From NCBI GenBank assembly GCA_964428225.1, contig CAYRXS010000206.1, positions 1 to 12,262 on the forward strand: 12,262 nt of DNA. The letters run 5' to 3'. Positions 1 through 6,565 of the stretch are shown here, one piece after another; the stretch's first letter is position 1; every line of letters starts with the position of its first letter. The translations under genes were made by a program, and so were the position numbers. The notes under the pieces were generated by a model. That model ran no database searches and was not told the DNA's origin. It was given only the letters and a program-made list of their open reading frames with translations. Origin of the DNA: JBFMCU01 sp964428225. GTDB lineage: Bacteria > Planctomycetota > UBA1135 > GCA-002686595.

Positions 1-117
1 CCGGGGGGCGTTGCGGTCCTCCACGTGCGCCCCAACCACGACCGTGTCGCCGGAGATCGCTACGGCGTCTCCAAAGCAATCCTCTGCGTCCGTGTTGGAA
101 GCCTTGAGGTAGGCCTG
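1..117 (-). repeat. FG-GAP repeat unit 2 (cut by window edge)
   Basis: This second unit starts QAYLKASNTDAEDCFG at residue 319 and is cut at residue 357. Up to GAHVEDRNA it follows unit 1 closely. The last two codons (PR instead of an expected T-G) depart from the repeat and may reflect poor base quality at the contig end. Confidence 0.7.
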
Positions 118-1071
118 CTGGCTCCAGCTCGTGCCGTTCTGAACGAACACGTAGGCGGCGCCGGAGCTCAGCGCACTGTTGTCGCTCTGGTCGCCGTTCA
201 CGCCCGTGGTATTACTGTCCTCGGCGCGCGCCCCAACGACCGCCGTGTCACCCGATACCGCCACGGAGCAACCGAAGGAATCCCAGGCGTCGGTGTTGGA
301 GGCCTTGAGATACGCCTGCCGGGCAATCGGGTCGATCGTGATCGGGTAGCGAGCGTCCTCTTCGATGATCGAGAGCCGCAATCCCTCGATAACTTGCGCG
401 AAGCTCGCCTCCAGCTCCTTCCCGTCGGCATCGACCACCGTCAATCCCGTGTAGGAGAGAACCACCGCACCCCGGCGGCCCAGGAAGCGAACGTCACGTC
501 CATCGTCGTCCACTCGCGGGTGCAGCTCGCCCCGGATACTCAGCGTGAAGGTCAGGGGGACCGGCTCTCCCGCGTCGTCTCGGTCCGGACGCTGGCGGAT
601 GGTGAAGCCGTGCTCGAGGCCACGCGCATCGTTGACGTACCACTCCTCGAGCGTCTCGCTCCACGCGTAGGCCACGCGTCCGCCCTCGATGCTCACCCGC
701 GGGGGATCCGTCACGACCTCCTCGCGACCGGGGAAGCCGTAGCGCTCGAGCACGAGCCCCCACGTCCAGTCCCCCGCATCGGGCCGGGTGAGGAAGCCGC
801 GGCCGTCGAACTCCGTCCGCCACCGCTGTCCCGCGTTCCGGGCGAGATGGCCCGCTTCGGTGGGCTGGACCGCATGCCGGCTCTCCTCGTGGGCCGTCCG
901 GATACCCGTCCAGTCCTCGTCCGAGAGTTTCGCGGGTACCTCTCCTTCCCTCCCTGGCGGCGGAGGAATCACCTTCGGGGCACGACCAGGATCCCCATCG
1001 GGGGTCACGACGACCTGGCCGGAGAGGTTGGCAAGCAGGAAGAGCAAGAGGCTAGAGAGATGCGGAAACAT
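1..1071 (-). CDS. Secreted FG-GAP repeat protein, 3' end missing at window edge
   Basis: The frame is open for 357 codons from the ATG at 1071 to the first base of the window, so the C-terminus is missing. Residues 1-19 form a signal peptide (MFPHLSS, a Leu-rich core, then ANLSGQ). Residues 20 to about 245 form a beta-rich module with WYVND, GLEHGFTIRQRP, GELHPRV and RYPITIDPIA, a combination that usually precedes FG-GAP propeller blades in secreted proteins of planctomycetes, myxobacteria and relatives. Two FG-GAP-type units follow, from about residues 252 and 319, with SFGCSVAVSGDTAVVGA and CFGDAVAISGDTVVVGA. Such repeats normally build an integrin-like beta-propeller, so several more would be expected off the edge. 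The start is preceded by a modest GGGAG Shine-Dalgarno. It lies 265 bp downstream of the DUF1080 gene on the same strand and probably has its own promoter. The ligand and role are unknown; a cell-surface role is inferred. Confidence 0.85.
   Translation of the reverse strand, partial: MFPHLSSLLLFLLANLSGQVVVTPDGDPGRAPKVIPPPPGREGEVPAKLSDEDWTGIRTAHEESRHAVQPTEAGHLARNAGQRWRTEFDGRGFLTRPDAGDWTWGLVLERYGFPGREEVVTDPPRVSIEGGRVAYAWSETLEEWYVNDARGLEHGFTIRQRPDRDDAGEPVPLTFTLSIRGELHPRVDDDGRDVRFLGRRGAVVLSYTGLTVVDADGKELEASFAQVIEGLRLSIIEEDARYPITIDPIARQAYLKASNTDAWDSFGCSVAVSGDTAVVGARAEDSNTTGVNGDQSDNSALSSGAAYVFVQNGTSWSQQAYLKASNTDAEDCFGDAVAISGDTVVVGAHVEDRNAPR
118..318 (-). repeat. FG-GAP repeat unit 1
   Basis: This is a 67-codon unit (residues 252-318) starting QAYLKASNTDAWDSFG. 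It matches the next unit with an offset of exactly 67 residues. The DNA is also clearly similar in the QAYLKASNTDA segment, so this is a recent tandem repeat within the gene. Confidence 0.75.
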
Positions 1072-1259
1072 CACAACTCCCGGGGCAACGAGACGGTAGG
1101 GACCACGTACCTAGTTGCGAGAGGCGCCGGGTAACAGCCTTGCGCGAGCCCCGAGGCGGATCGGGCGACACCTGGAAGCCGAGCTGCCCGAGCCTGGGCT
1201 CGCCGGCCTGCTTCGCGAGTGCCGTTTCGGCCTCTCGATCTGAGCACACTCCGCTTCAG

Positions 1260-1287
1260 TCCACCTCGATCCGAGGTGGATCGAGGT
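1260..1287. other. Overlapping inverted repeats in intergenic region (two alternative hairpins)
   Basis: Two perfect inverted repeats overlap. One has 9-bp arms (1260-1268 and 1272-1280) with a 3-base loop. The other has 10-bp arms (1263-1272 and 1278-1287) with a 5-base loop. They are mutually exclusive because they share bases. The site lies about 50 nt after the DUF1080 stop and about 190 nt before the FG-GAP start, both on the minus strand. No T-run follows on either strand, so a classical intrinsic terminator is not supported. It could be an mRNA-stabilising hairpin, a Rho-associated end or a protein-binding site. I see nothing else recognisable in 1072-1336. Confidence 0.45.
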
Positions 1288-1336
1288 CCGCCCGGAGCAC
1301 CGCCGCGCTCCGAGCGACGGCGGAGACGTGGCGCGC

Positions 1337-1993
1337 TCAATTCCCGAGGGACCGAATCTCCACGTTGCGAAGGGCCGCGTGGGTCTGGAAGGTGGACAGG
1401 CCCAGGGGCAGGTACTCGCGCATCTCCGCGCGGACCTCGAGCTCCTCGTACTTCGCCCGCTCGACGTCGACCACCTGCTCGTCGTCGATGAAGCACTCGA
1501 TCCGGTCCCGCGTGACTCGCACGCGGATGGCGTACCAGCGGTTCGGCTTGAAGCCGCGGTAGGAGGTCGTCTCGTTCTCCGAGGCGTCCCACCCGTCGAG
1601 ACAGGAGATCCCGACCACCGCGCCGCCCCAGCCGCCGCAGATGAGGGACACGTGACCTTCGAGCCCGACCGGGAAGGTCAGGCCGCAGAAGAAATCGAAG
1701 CCGTCCACGCGCATCGCCTCGAGGCGCAGCTCGTAGCCGTCCTGCCCGGGGGGCATGATCTCCCCCAGGTCACCCGTGTAACGCACGCCGCTCACCGACT
1801 CGCCCATGTGCACGTGCAGCGCGCCGCCCACGACCTCGCACTTGCCCTGGATCCCGTAGTCGATCGCCTCCCACCCCGCGAGCGTCTGCCCGTCGAAGAG
1901 GGGGATCCACGCCGGCTCCACGACATCGGGAGGGGCCGTGGCGCAGGCGGCGAGCAGCGTGGCGAGCAGGGCGATTGTCGGTTTCGGTCGCAC
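1337..1993 (-). CDS. DUF1080 (3-keto-disaccharide hydrolase-like) lipoprotein
   Basis: This 218-residue protein begins with a lipoprotein signal: MRPKP, a hydrophobic stretch, and the lipobox LAAC with the lipidated Cys at residue 17. The segment WIPLFDGQTLAGWE (about residues 29-42) is the hallmark start of DUF1080 domains, which adopt a concanavalin-like beta-sandwich. Members of this family have been described as 3-keto-disaccharide/3-keto-glycoside hydrolases or polysaccharide-binding proteins, and are very abundant in Planctomycetota. The length fits a single DUF1080 domain. The start is GTG at 1993, chosen because AAGGAG lies 8 bases upstream and the lipoprotein signal begins there. The gene lies 33 bp after the stop of the peptidase/SMP-30 gene, so co-transcription is likely. 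The protein probably sits in the periplasm or on the outer face of a membrane. The substrate cannot be read from the sequence. Confidence 0.85.
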   Translation of the reverse strand: MRPKPTIALLATLLAACATAPPDVVEPAWIPLFDGQTLAGWEAIDYGIQGKCEVVGGALHVHMGESVSGVRYTGDLGEIMPPGQDGYELRLEAMRVDGFDFFCGLTFPVGLEGHVSLICGGWGGAVVGISCLDGWDASENETTSYRGFKPNRWYAIRVRVTRDRIECFIDDEQVVDVERAKYEELEVRAEMREYLPLGLSTFQTHAALRNVEIRSLGN

Positions 1994-2001
1994 GGGATCG
2001 G

Positions 2002-2007
2002 CTCCTT
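2002..2007 (-). promoter_or_regulatory. Ribosome binding site for the DUF1080 GTG start
   Basis: The minus strand reads AAGGAG with an 8-base spacer to GTG at 1993. It supports the non-ATG start and lies within the 33-bp gap after the upstream gene's stop, consistent with an operon. Confidence 0.7.
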
Positions 2008-2026
2008 GGCGGCGCGAGGGTGACGG

Positions 2027-5000
2027 TCACCCGCTGCGCACCTTCATCCGGATGCGGTAGAGGGAGGAGGGGGCGGTGATGTAGAGGGTCTTGCCGTCGA
2101 CGCCGCCGAAGCAGCAGTTGGTGGGGCTCTCCGGAACGTCCACCTGGCCGATCAGGTCGCCCTCCGAGGTCCAGATCCAGATCCTACCCTGCCCGGCGCA
2201 GTACACGTTGCCGCGCTCGTCGACGGTCATGCCGTCGCCGCCGCCGCGAGCCTCCTCGTCGAGGCTGGCCCAGAGGCGTCCGTTCTCCAGGGTGCCGTCG
2301 GCGGCGACGTCGTAGGCCTGGATCGTCTTCGCCTCGTTGTCCGCGACGTACAGGGTCCGGCCGTCGAGCGAGAGGACGAGGCCGTTGGGCCGCACCAGAT
2401 CGTCCACGACGCGGATCAGCTCGCCGTGGGGGGGAAGGTAGTAGACGCCCTCGAACCCCTGCACCATGTCGTCGCGGTCGCCGTAGCGCGGGTCGGTGAA
2501 GTAGATGCCGCCGCGCGCGTCGATCTCGAGGTCGTTGGGGCTGTTCAGCTTCTTTCCGTCGAACGCGTCGGCCAGGACCTCGATCTCGCCGTCGACGAGC
2601 CGGGTGAGCCGGCGGTTGCCTCCCTCGCAGATCACGAGCGCGCCGTCGCGATCGAGCATCAGCCCGTTGGCGCGGCCCGTCTCTTCCCGGACGACGCTCA
2701 CCGTCCGCCCCACGGGATCGAAGCGGAGGATCCGCGATTCGGGAATGTCGGTGAAGTAGATCGCCCCCGCGCCGTCGGCGGCGGGTCCTTCGCCGAAGGC
2801 CAGGTCGCCGGCCACCTTCTCGAGCTCGGCGCCGTCGACGAGGATGCGGTCCCTCTCCTCCTCGGCCTTGCGGCGCTTCCGCTCCTTCTCCATCGCCTCC
2901 CCGATCCGATACTCCTTCGGCGGCTCGACGCCGAGCAGGTGGCGGACGAAGTAGTCCCACTGGCGACGCAGAAAGTACTGGGCGTGCTCCCCCAGCGAGT
3001 GCCCCGCGTTGGGGATCAGCAAGAGGTCGAAGTCCTTGTTCGCGCGCATGAGGGCGTCGACGACCTGCATGGTCAGGGTGGGGGAGACGTTGTCGTCGAG
3101 ATCCCCATGGGCGAGGAGCAGCTTGCCCTTCAGGTTCTCCGCCAGGCTCGCGTTGACCTGGGCGGCGTAGTTGTTCCCGTCCACGAGGCCCTGGTAGACC
3201 TCGCCCCACACCGCGATGTACCGGCGCTGGTCGTGGTTCCCGGCGGCGGCGACCGCCACCTTGTAGAAGTCGGGGTGAGCGAGGATGGCGCGCGTCGCGG
3301 CGAACCCTCCGCCCGAGCCGCCGTAGATCCCCACCCGCTCGAGATCCAGGTACGGGTAGCGCTCCGCGAGCTGCTTCAGGCCCGCGATGTGATCCTCGAG
3401 CCCCCCCGCTTCCTCGAGCTTGCCGTAGGAGAAGTCGTGGAAGGCCTTCGACCGCAGCGGAGTGCCCAAACCGTCGATCGTGCAGACCACGAAGCCGAGC
3501 TCGGCCATCGCGACTCCCTGACCGAACAGGTCCATGTATCCCCACTGGAAGCTCGCCGGCGCGCGATTGACCTGCGGACCGGGGTAGACGGCGTCGAGCA
3601 CCGGGTACGACTTCGCGGGATCGAAGCTGGTCGGGCGGAACAGCACGCCGTACAGATCCGTCTCGCCGTCCCGGGCCTTGACCGTGAATCGCTCCGGATA
3701 GCGCCAGCCCGTCGCGAGGAGCTTCGTGATGTCCGCCCGGCAGAGCTCGAGGATCTCCCGGCCGTCGGCCGCGCGCAGCACCGTGACCGGCGCCATGTCC
3801 ACCCGCGAGTACGTGTCGACGTAGTACTTGCCGCTTGGCGAGGCCGTCACGTCGTGATCGGCGTCCTGGGGCGAGAGCAGCTCCATCCCTGTGCCGTCGA
3901 GCCTCGCGCGGAAGAGGCGACGGTAGTACGGATCCCACCCGTCCTCCTCACGACCCGCGGTGAAGTGGATCCAGCCCTGCTCCTCGTCCACGTGCAGGAC
4001 GTCGCGCACGATGAGCTGTCCCGTGGTCACCGCGTTCGCGAGCGCGCCGGTCTCGAGGTCGTGGAGATAGAGGTTTGCCCAGCCGCTGCGCTCCGAGAAC
4101 CACAGGATTTTACCGAGCTCGTCGAGCACCCGGACGTTAGGTCGCGCGCCGAGGAACACGTGGGGCTCGAAGTAGGTCTTCGAGGACTCCGACATGAGCG
4201 CCTCGACTTCGCCGGTGACTGGATCGACGCGTTGGAGGGTCAGCGTCTTGAAGCCGCGATCGTTCTCCAGCCAGTAGATCGACGTCCCCTCCTCGTTCCA
4301 CCACATCCACTCCATGTCGAGGGCGGGCAGGTGCACGACGGGCGTGGACTGCGTGCCCACGTCGACGCGGCTCGCGGTCGGCACGTCGAGGACCACGTAG
4401 CGCACCGACGCCAGGTTCCAGTCGCCGGGGAAGGGGTGCCGGTAGGAGTGGGCGATCGGCCGCGACCCGCCGGGCGGAGGGACCGACTGGAGGAGGTGCA
4501 TCTCCCCCACGTTCCGCTGGTCCAGGCGATAGGTCAGGATCTTCTTCGAGTCCGGCGACCACCGCAGCGACGGGGGCAACCGCAACCCGTGAACCCTCTC
4601 CGTCACCGCGGTCAGACGAGTGTCGGGGCTCGAGGCCCAGGCCCAGTTTTCCTCGCCGTCGTGGGTCAGTCGGTGCTCCCGTCCGGTGTGTCGGTCGCGC
4701 AGCCAGAGGTCGTGCTCACGAACGAAGGCGAGCCAGCGCTCGTCGGGCGAGAGGATCTCGTGCCTCTCGGCCTTCGGCGCGGCGGGGATCTTCGCGCAGA
4801 CGTAGCTCTCCAGGTCGCACGACCACCGCTGCTCTCCAACCTCGAACCGCACGGTCTTCAGGTCCTCCGTGAGCTCGATCTCCTCGAACGGGAGCCGGTC
4901 GGCCTCGAAGGACGCGCCCGCGGCCTCGCCCAGAGCCCGGGCGAGCCGTCCGTGGTCGAAGGCCCTCGTCAGCGTCGCCCGCTCGGGATCGACCAGCAGG

Positions 5001-5224
5001 AGCTCGTGGGTCTTTTCGTACTTCTTTACGAACCAGAACCGATCCGTTTCCTCGATCCAGCTCGGCGAGACCTGGAGGTTGTGGACGAGCTCCCCGATGT
5101 TCTGCCGGAGGAACCTCTCGGCTCGCTCGTAGTCCTCGCGCGTCCCCTGGGCCGCGGGGATCGAAGCGATGAGCAGGGCGCCGAGGCCGGTCGCGACGAG
5201 GGTCGTGATCCGCGTGGTCGTCAT
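2027..5224 (-). CDS. Secreted DPP-IV-like S9 serine peptidase fused to SMP-30/gluconolactonase domain
   Basis: This is a 1065-residue fusion protein. Residues 1-25 form a signal peptide (charged MTTTR, a hydrophobic core, then SIPAA). Residues from about 95 to 500 resemble the DPP-IV N-terminal propeller, including LSPDERWLAFV and LRWSPDSKKI. Residues from about 560 to 765 are the S9 alpha/beta-hydrolase domain: Ser637 in YGGSGGG, Asp710 in HGDLDDN and His742 in NAGHS. This spacing is close to human DPP4 (630/708/740). A charged, possibly helical linker (about 776-793, rich in K, R and E) leads to an SMP-30/regucalcin/gluconolactonase propeller (about 798-1065). It has Glu812 (FGEGP), Asn897 (SPND), Asn947 (RPNG) and Asp997 (GDGM), whose spacing matches the human SMP-30 metal ligands 18/103/154/204 within one residue. 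Both domains therefore look active. The start is the ATG at 5224, with GGGAGAAG upstream; the frame stays open further upstream but only as antisense sequence. It lies downstream of mntP (65 bp) and upstream of the DUF1080 gene (33 bp). Inferred role: extracytoplasmic peptide cleavage plus lactone or ester hydrolysis. Confidence 0.9.
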   Translation of the reverse strand: MTTTRITTLVATGLGALLIASIPAAQGTREDYERAERFLRQNIGELVHNLQVSPSWIEETDRFWFVKKYEKTHELLLVDPERATLTRAFDHGRLARALGEAAGASFEADRLPFEEIELTEDLKTVRFEVGEQRWSCDLESYVCAKIPAAPKAERHEILSPDERWLAFVREHDLWLRDRHTGREHRLTHDGEENWAWASSPDTRLTAVTERVHGLRLPPSLRWSPDSKKILTYRLDQRNVGEMHLLQSVPPPGGSRPIAHSYRHPFPGDWNLASVRYVVLDVPTASRVDVGTQSTPVVHLPALDMEWMWWNEEGTSIYWLENDRGFKTLTLQRVDPVTGEVEALMSESSKTYFEPHVFLGARPNVRVLDELGKILWFSERSGWANLYLHDLETGALANAVTTGQLIVRDVLHVDEEQGWIHFTAGREEDGWDPYYRRLFRARLDGTGMELLSPQDADHDVTASPSGKYYVDTYSRVDMAPVTVLRAADGREILELCRADITKLLATGWRYPERFTVKARDGETDLYGVLFRPTSFDPAKSYPVLDAVYPGPQVNRAPASFQWGYMDLFGQGVAMAELGFVVCTIDGLGTPLRSKAFHDFSYGKLEEAGGLEDHIAGLKQLAERYPYLDLERVGIYGGSGGGFAATRAILAHPDFYKVAVAAAGNHDQRRYIAVWGEVYQGLVDGNNYAAQVNASLAENLKGKLLLAHGDLDDNVSPTLTMQVVDALMRANKDFDLLLIPNAGHSLGEHAQYFLRRQWDYFVRHLLGVEPPKEYRIGEAMEKERKRRKAEEERDRILVDGAELEKVAGDLAFGEGPAADGAGAIYFTDIPESRILRFDPVGRTVSVVREETGRANGLMLDRDGALVICEGGNRRLTRLVDGEIEVLADAFDGKKLNSPNDLEIDARGGIYFTDPRYGDRDDMVQGFEGVYYLPPHGELIRVVDDLVRPNGLVLSLDGRTLYVADNEAKTIQAYDVAADGTLENGRLWASLDEEARGGGDGMTVDERGNVYCAGQGRIWIWTSEGDLIGQVDVPESPTNCCFGGVDGKTLYITAPSSLYRIRMKVRSG

Positions 5225-5229
5225 GGGTT

Positions 5230-5237
5230 CTTCTCCC
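5230..5237 (-). promoter_or_regulatory. Ribosome binding site fixing the peptidase start
   Basis: The minus strand reads GGGAGAAG, 5 bases before ATG 5224. It decides the start: the same frame is open back to 6538, but that extension is antisense to mntP and the HTH-EIIA gene, whereas the signal peptide begins right after this site. Confidence 0.7.
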
Positions 5238-5289
5238 GACAGGGTCGCTGGTGCGGCGGGCGAGCAGGCGGAGAGATTGTAGCCGCACG

Positions 5290-5853
5290 CTAGGCCGTCA
5301 GATGCTCGATCAAGATCTTGACGCCGATGGCGACGAGGACCACTCCTCCGGCGAACGTGACGCGCCGGCCCCACTGCCGACCGATGCGTCGACCGAGCAG
5401 CATGCCGACCAGCGTGAAGCCGGCGGCCACCACGCCGATGACCACCGCGGGGAGGACGATCGTGGACCCGGTCATCGCCAGGGACAATCCCACCGCCAGA
5501 GCATCGATGCTCGTGGCGATCGAGAGGAAGACCAGAGTCCACCCCGACGTGGGATCGATCGGCGCTCGCTCGTGCTCCTCGCCGCGAATCGCTCCGAGCG
5601 ACATCCTTCCTCCCACGATGGCGAGCAGGCCGAACGCGATCCAGTGATCGACGGGGGCGATGAAGCCGTGGATCGCCATCCCCCCGGCCCAGCCCACGAC
5701 CGGCATCAGCGCCTGGAACAGGCCGAAGTGGAACGCGAGCCGGAACACGTGTCGTCCCGTCAGCGGGTGCACCGCCACGCCGGCGACCACGGAGACCGCG
5801 AAGGCATCCATGGCCAGCGCGACCGCGACCACGAGAATGCTCGCCCACCCCAT
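5290..5853 (-). CDS. mntP: MntP-family manganese efflux pump
   Basis: At 187 residues this protein has nearly the length of E. coli MntP (188). It exports Mn(II) across the inner membrane and protects against manganese overload. The fold is an internal duplication of three transmembrane helices. The first half carries AMDAFAVS with Asp16 and the second SIDALAVG with Asp117; both aspartates occupy the places of the essential acidic residues in E. coli MntP (16 and 118). FGLFQALMPVVGW (about 43-55) and HWIAFGLLAIVGGRM (about 70-84) are also family signatures. A charged cytosolic loop (about 90-103, GEEHERAPID) separates the halves. A GGAGGAGG Shine-Dalgarno lies about 10 bases before ATG 5853. 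It is the first gene of a minus-strand unit and diverges from the HTH-EIIA gene across 43 bp. That gap is too short to hold the Mn-sensing yybP-ykoY riboswitch that often controls mntP. Confidence 0.93.
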   Translation of the reverse strand: MGWASILVVAVALAMDAFAVSVVAGVAVHPLTGRHVFRLAFHFGLFQALMPVVGWAGGMAIHGFIAPVDHWIAFGLLAIVGGRMSLGAIRGEEHERAPIDPTSGWTLVFLSIATSIDALAVGLSLAMTGSTIVLPAVVIGVVAAGFTLVGMLLGRRIGRQWGRRVTFAGGVVLVAIGVKILIEHLTA

Positions 5854-5896
5854 GATTCAGCCGCCTCCTCCGTACGCGTGGTGGTATCGTGTCGCC
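5854..5896. promoter_or_regulatory. 43-bp divergent intergenic region (mntP / HTH-EIIA)
   Basis: This is the only DNA between two divergent starts. It contains the mntP Shine-Dalgarno (read on the minus strand) and two overlapping 6-bp palindromes, CGTACG (5871-5876) and ACGCGT (5874-5879). Any promoters must overlap the opposing coding regions. The HTH domain of the plus-strand protein makes autoregulation here plausible, but I cannot identify -35/-10 boxes or a convincing operator. Confidence 0.4.
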
Positions 5897-6565
5897 ATGT
5901 CCCGGGAGATTCTGACCACACCCGAGGCCGCGCGCCTCCTCGGCGTGCCCGAAACCACGATGCGGCGCTGGATTCGGCAAGGGCTCTTCCAGGGCGCGGA
6001 CGCGCCGGGGGGCGGGATCGACGGGCAGGAGCTGCGCAGCTGGGCGCGCGAGCACGGCTTCGCGGTCGGGCGACGCCCCTCCGAGCGGGCGACGCCCCCC
6101 GCCGACCTGCTCAGCGACGCGGTGGCGCGCGGGGCCGTGGTCGGGGACGTCGAGCCGGAGAGCGCGGTCGAGGCGATCTCGCTCGTCATCGACGCGGTTC
6201 CCGGGCTCGCGCCGGACGCGCGCGAGAGCCTCCTCGCCGCGGTCCTCGAACGCGAGCGCATGGCGAGCACCGGCATGGGCCACGGCGTGGCGCTGCCCCA
6301 CCCGCGCAAGCCCCCGACCGAGCTCTTCGCGGAGCCGGTGATCAGCGTCTGCTTCCCCCGTCGTCCCCTCGACTGGGCGGCGCTCGACGGAGCCCCGGTC
6401 TTCGCCGTGCTCCTCGTCCTCTCCCCGAACGCTCCGGTCCACCTCGAGATCCTCTCCCGGGTGGCGTTCGCCCTGCGCGCCCCGGAGTTCCGGAACCTGC
6501 TGCAGGAGGCGCCCGCGCACGCGGACCTCATCGCGCACCTCCGGGCGATCAGGAAGAACCCGTGA
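5897..6565 (+). CDS. HTH (MerR/excisionase-type) + PTS EIIA type-2 (PtsN-like) fusion protein
   Basis: This is a 222-residue cytosolic protein. Residues about 5-55 form a MerR/excisionase-type helix-turn-helix (LTTPEAARLLGVPETTMRRW). Residues about 68-220 form a type-2 PTS EIIA domain of the fructose/nitrogen (PtsN) kind: STGMGHGVALPHPR holds the predicted phospho-acceptor His135, followed by LDWAALDGAPV and LVLSPNAPVHLEILSR. In PtsN systems this histidine receives phosphate from HPr, and the protein regulates targets such as K+ transport rather than moving sugar. No EIIB/EIIC or HPr is nearby, so a regulatory role is inferred: perhaps a DNA-binding switch set by phosphorylation. Its stop overlaps the CLC gene start by four bases (GTGA), so translation is probably coupled. 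The start is the ATG at 5897, where the HTH begins; no strong Shine-Dalgarno is visible. Confidence 0.88.
   Translation: MSREILTTPEAARLLGVPETTMRRWIRQGLFQGADAPGGGIDGQELRSWAREHGFAVGRRPSERATPPADLLSDAVARGAVVGDVEPESAVEAISLVIDAVPGLAPDARESLLAAVLERERMASTGMGHGVALPHPRKPPTELFAEPVISVCFPRRPLDWAALDGAPVFAVLLVLSPNAPVHLEILSRVAFALRAPEFRNLLQEAPAHADLIAHLRAIRKNP
6551..6556 (+). promoter_or_regulatory. Ribosome binding site for the CLC GTG start
   Basis: AGGAAG lies inside the last codons of the EIIA gene, 5 bases before GTG 6562. It supports the GTG start that overlaps the upstream stop, over the later ATG at 6625. Confidence 0.6.

Noticed and set aside
25..1134. 369-codon plus-strand frame over the FG-GAP gene
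   Set aside because: The opposite strand gives a signal peptide and clear FG-GAP repeats; this frame has no motifs.
1071..1592. 173-codon minus-strand frame whose TGA overlaps the FG-GAP ATG
   Set aside because: The TGATG overlap is tempting as coupling, but the frame is Arg-rich shadow sequence inside the DUF1080 gene in the wrong frame.
5276..5281. TACAAT on the minus strand as a -10 box for the peptidase gene
   Set aside because: The hexamer is good, but the 17-base spacing shows no -35 match (CATCTG); the nearest TGAC-like word leaves only 14 bases. Not enough to call a promoter.
2426..5293. Very long plus-strand open frame (955 codons)
   Set aside because: It is antisense to the peptidase/SMP-30 gene, rich in Arg, Val, Glu and His without domain motifs, and explained by high GC in the third codon position of the real gene.
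5854..5896. yybP-ykoY manganese riboswitch upstream of mntP
   Set aside because: The gap is 43 bp and already holds the Shine-Dalgarno; there is no room for the aptamer before the divergent gene begins.
5225..6538. Upstream extension of the peptidase frame to 6538
   Set aside because: The extension is low-complexity Arg/Gly/Asp sequence antisense to the HTH-EIIA gene and overlapping mntP. The Shine-Dalgarno and signal peptide fix the start at 5224.
5251..6561. Upstream extension of the CLC frame to 5251
   Set aside because: It runs antisense to mntP and out of frame through the EIIA gene. The GTG at 6562, with its Shine-Dalgarno and four-base overlap, is the better start.
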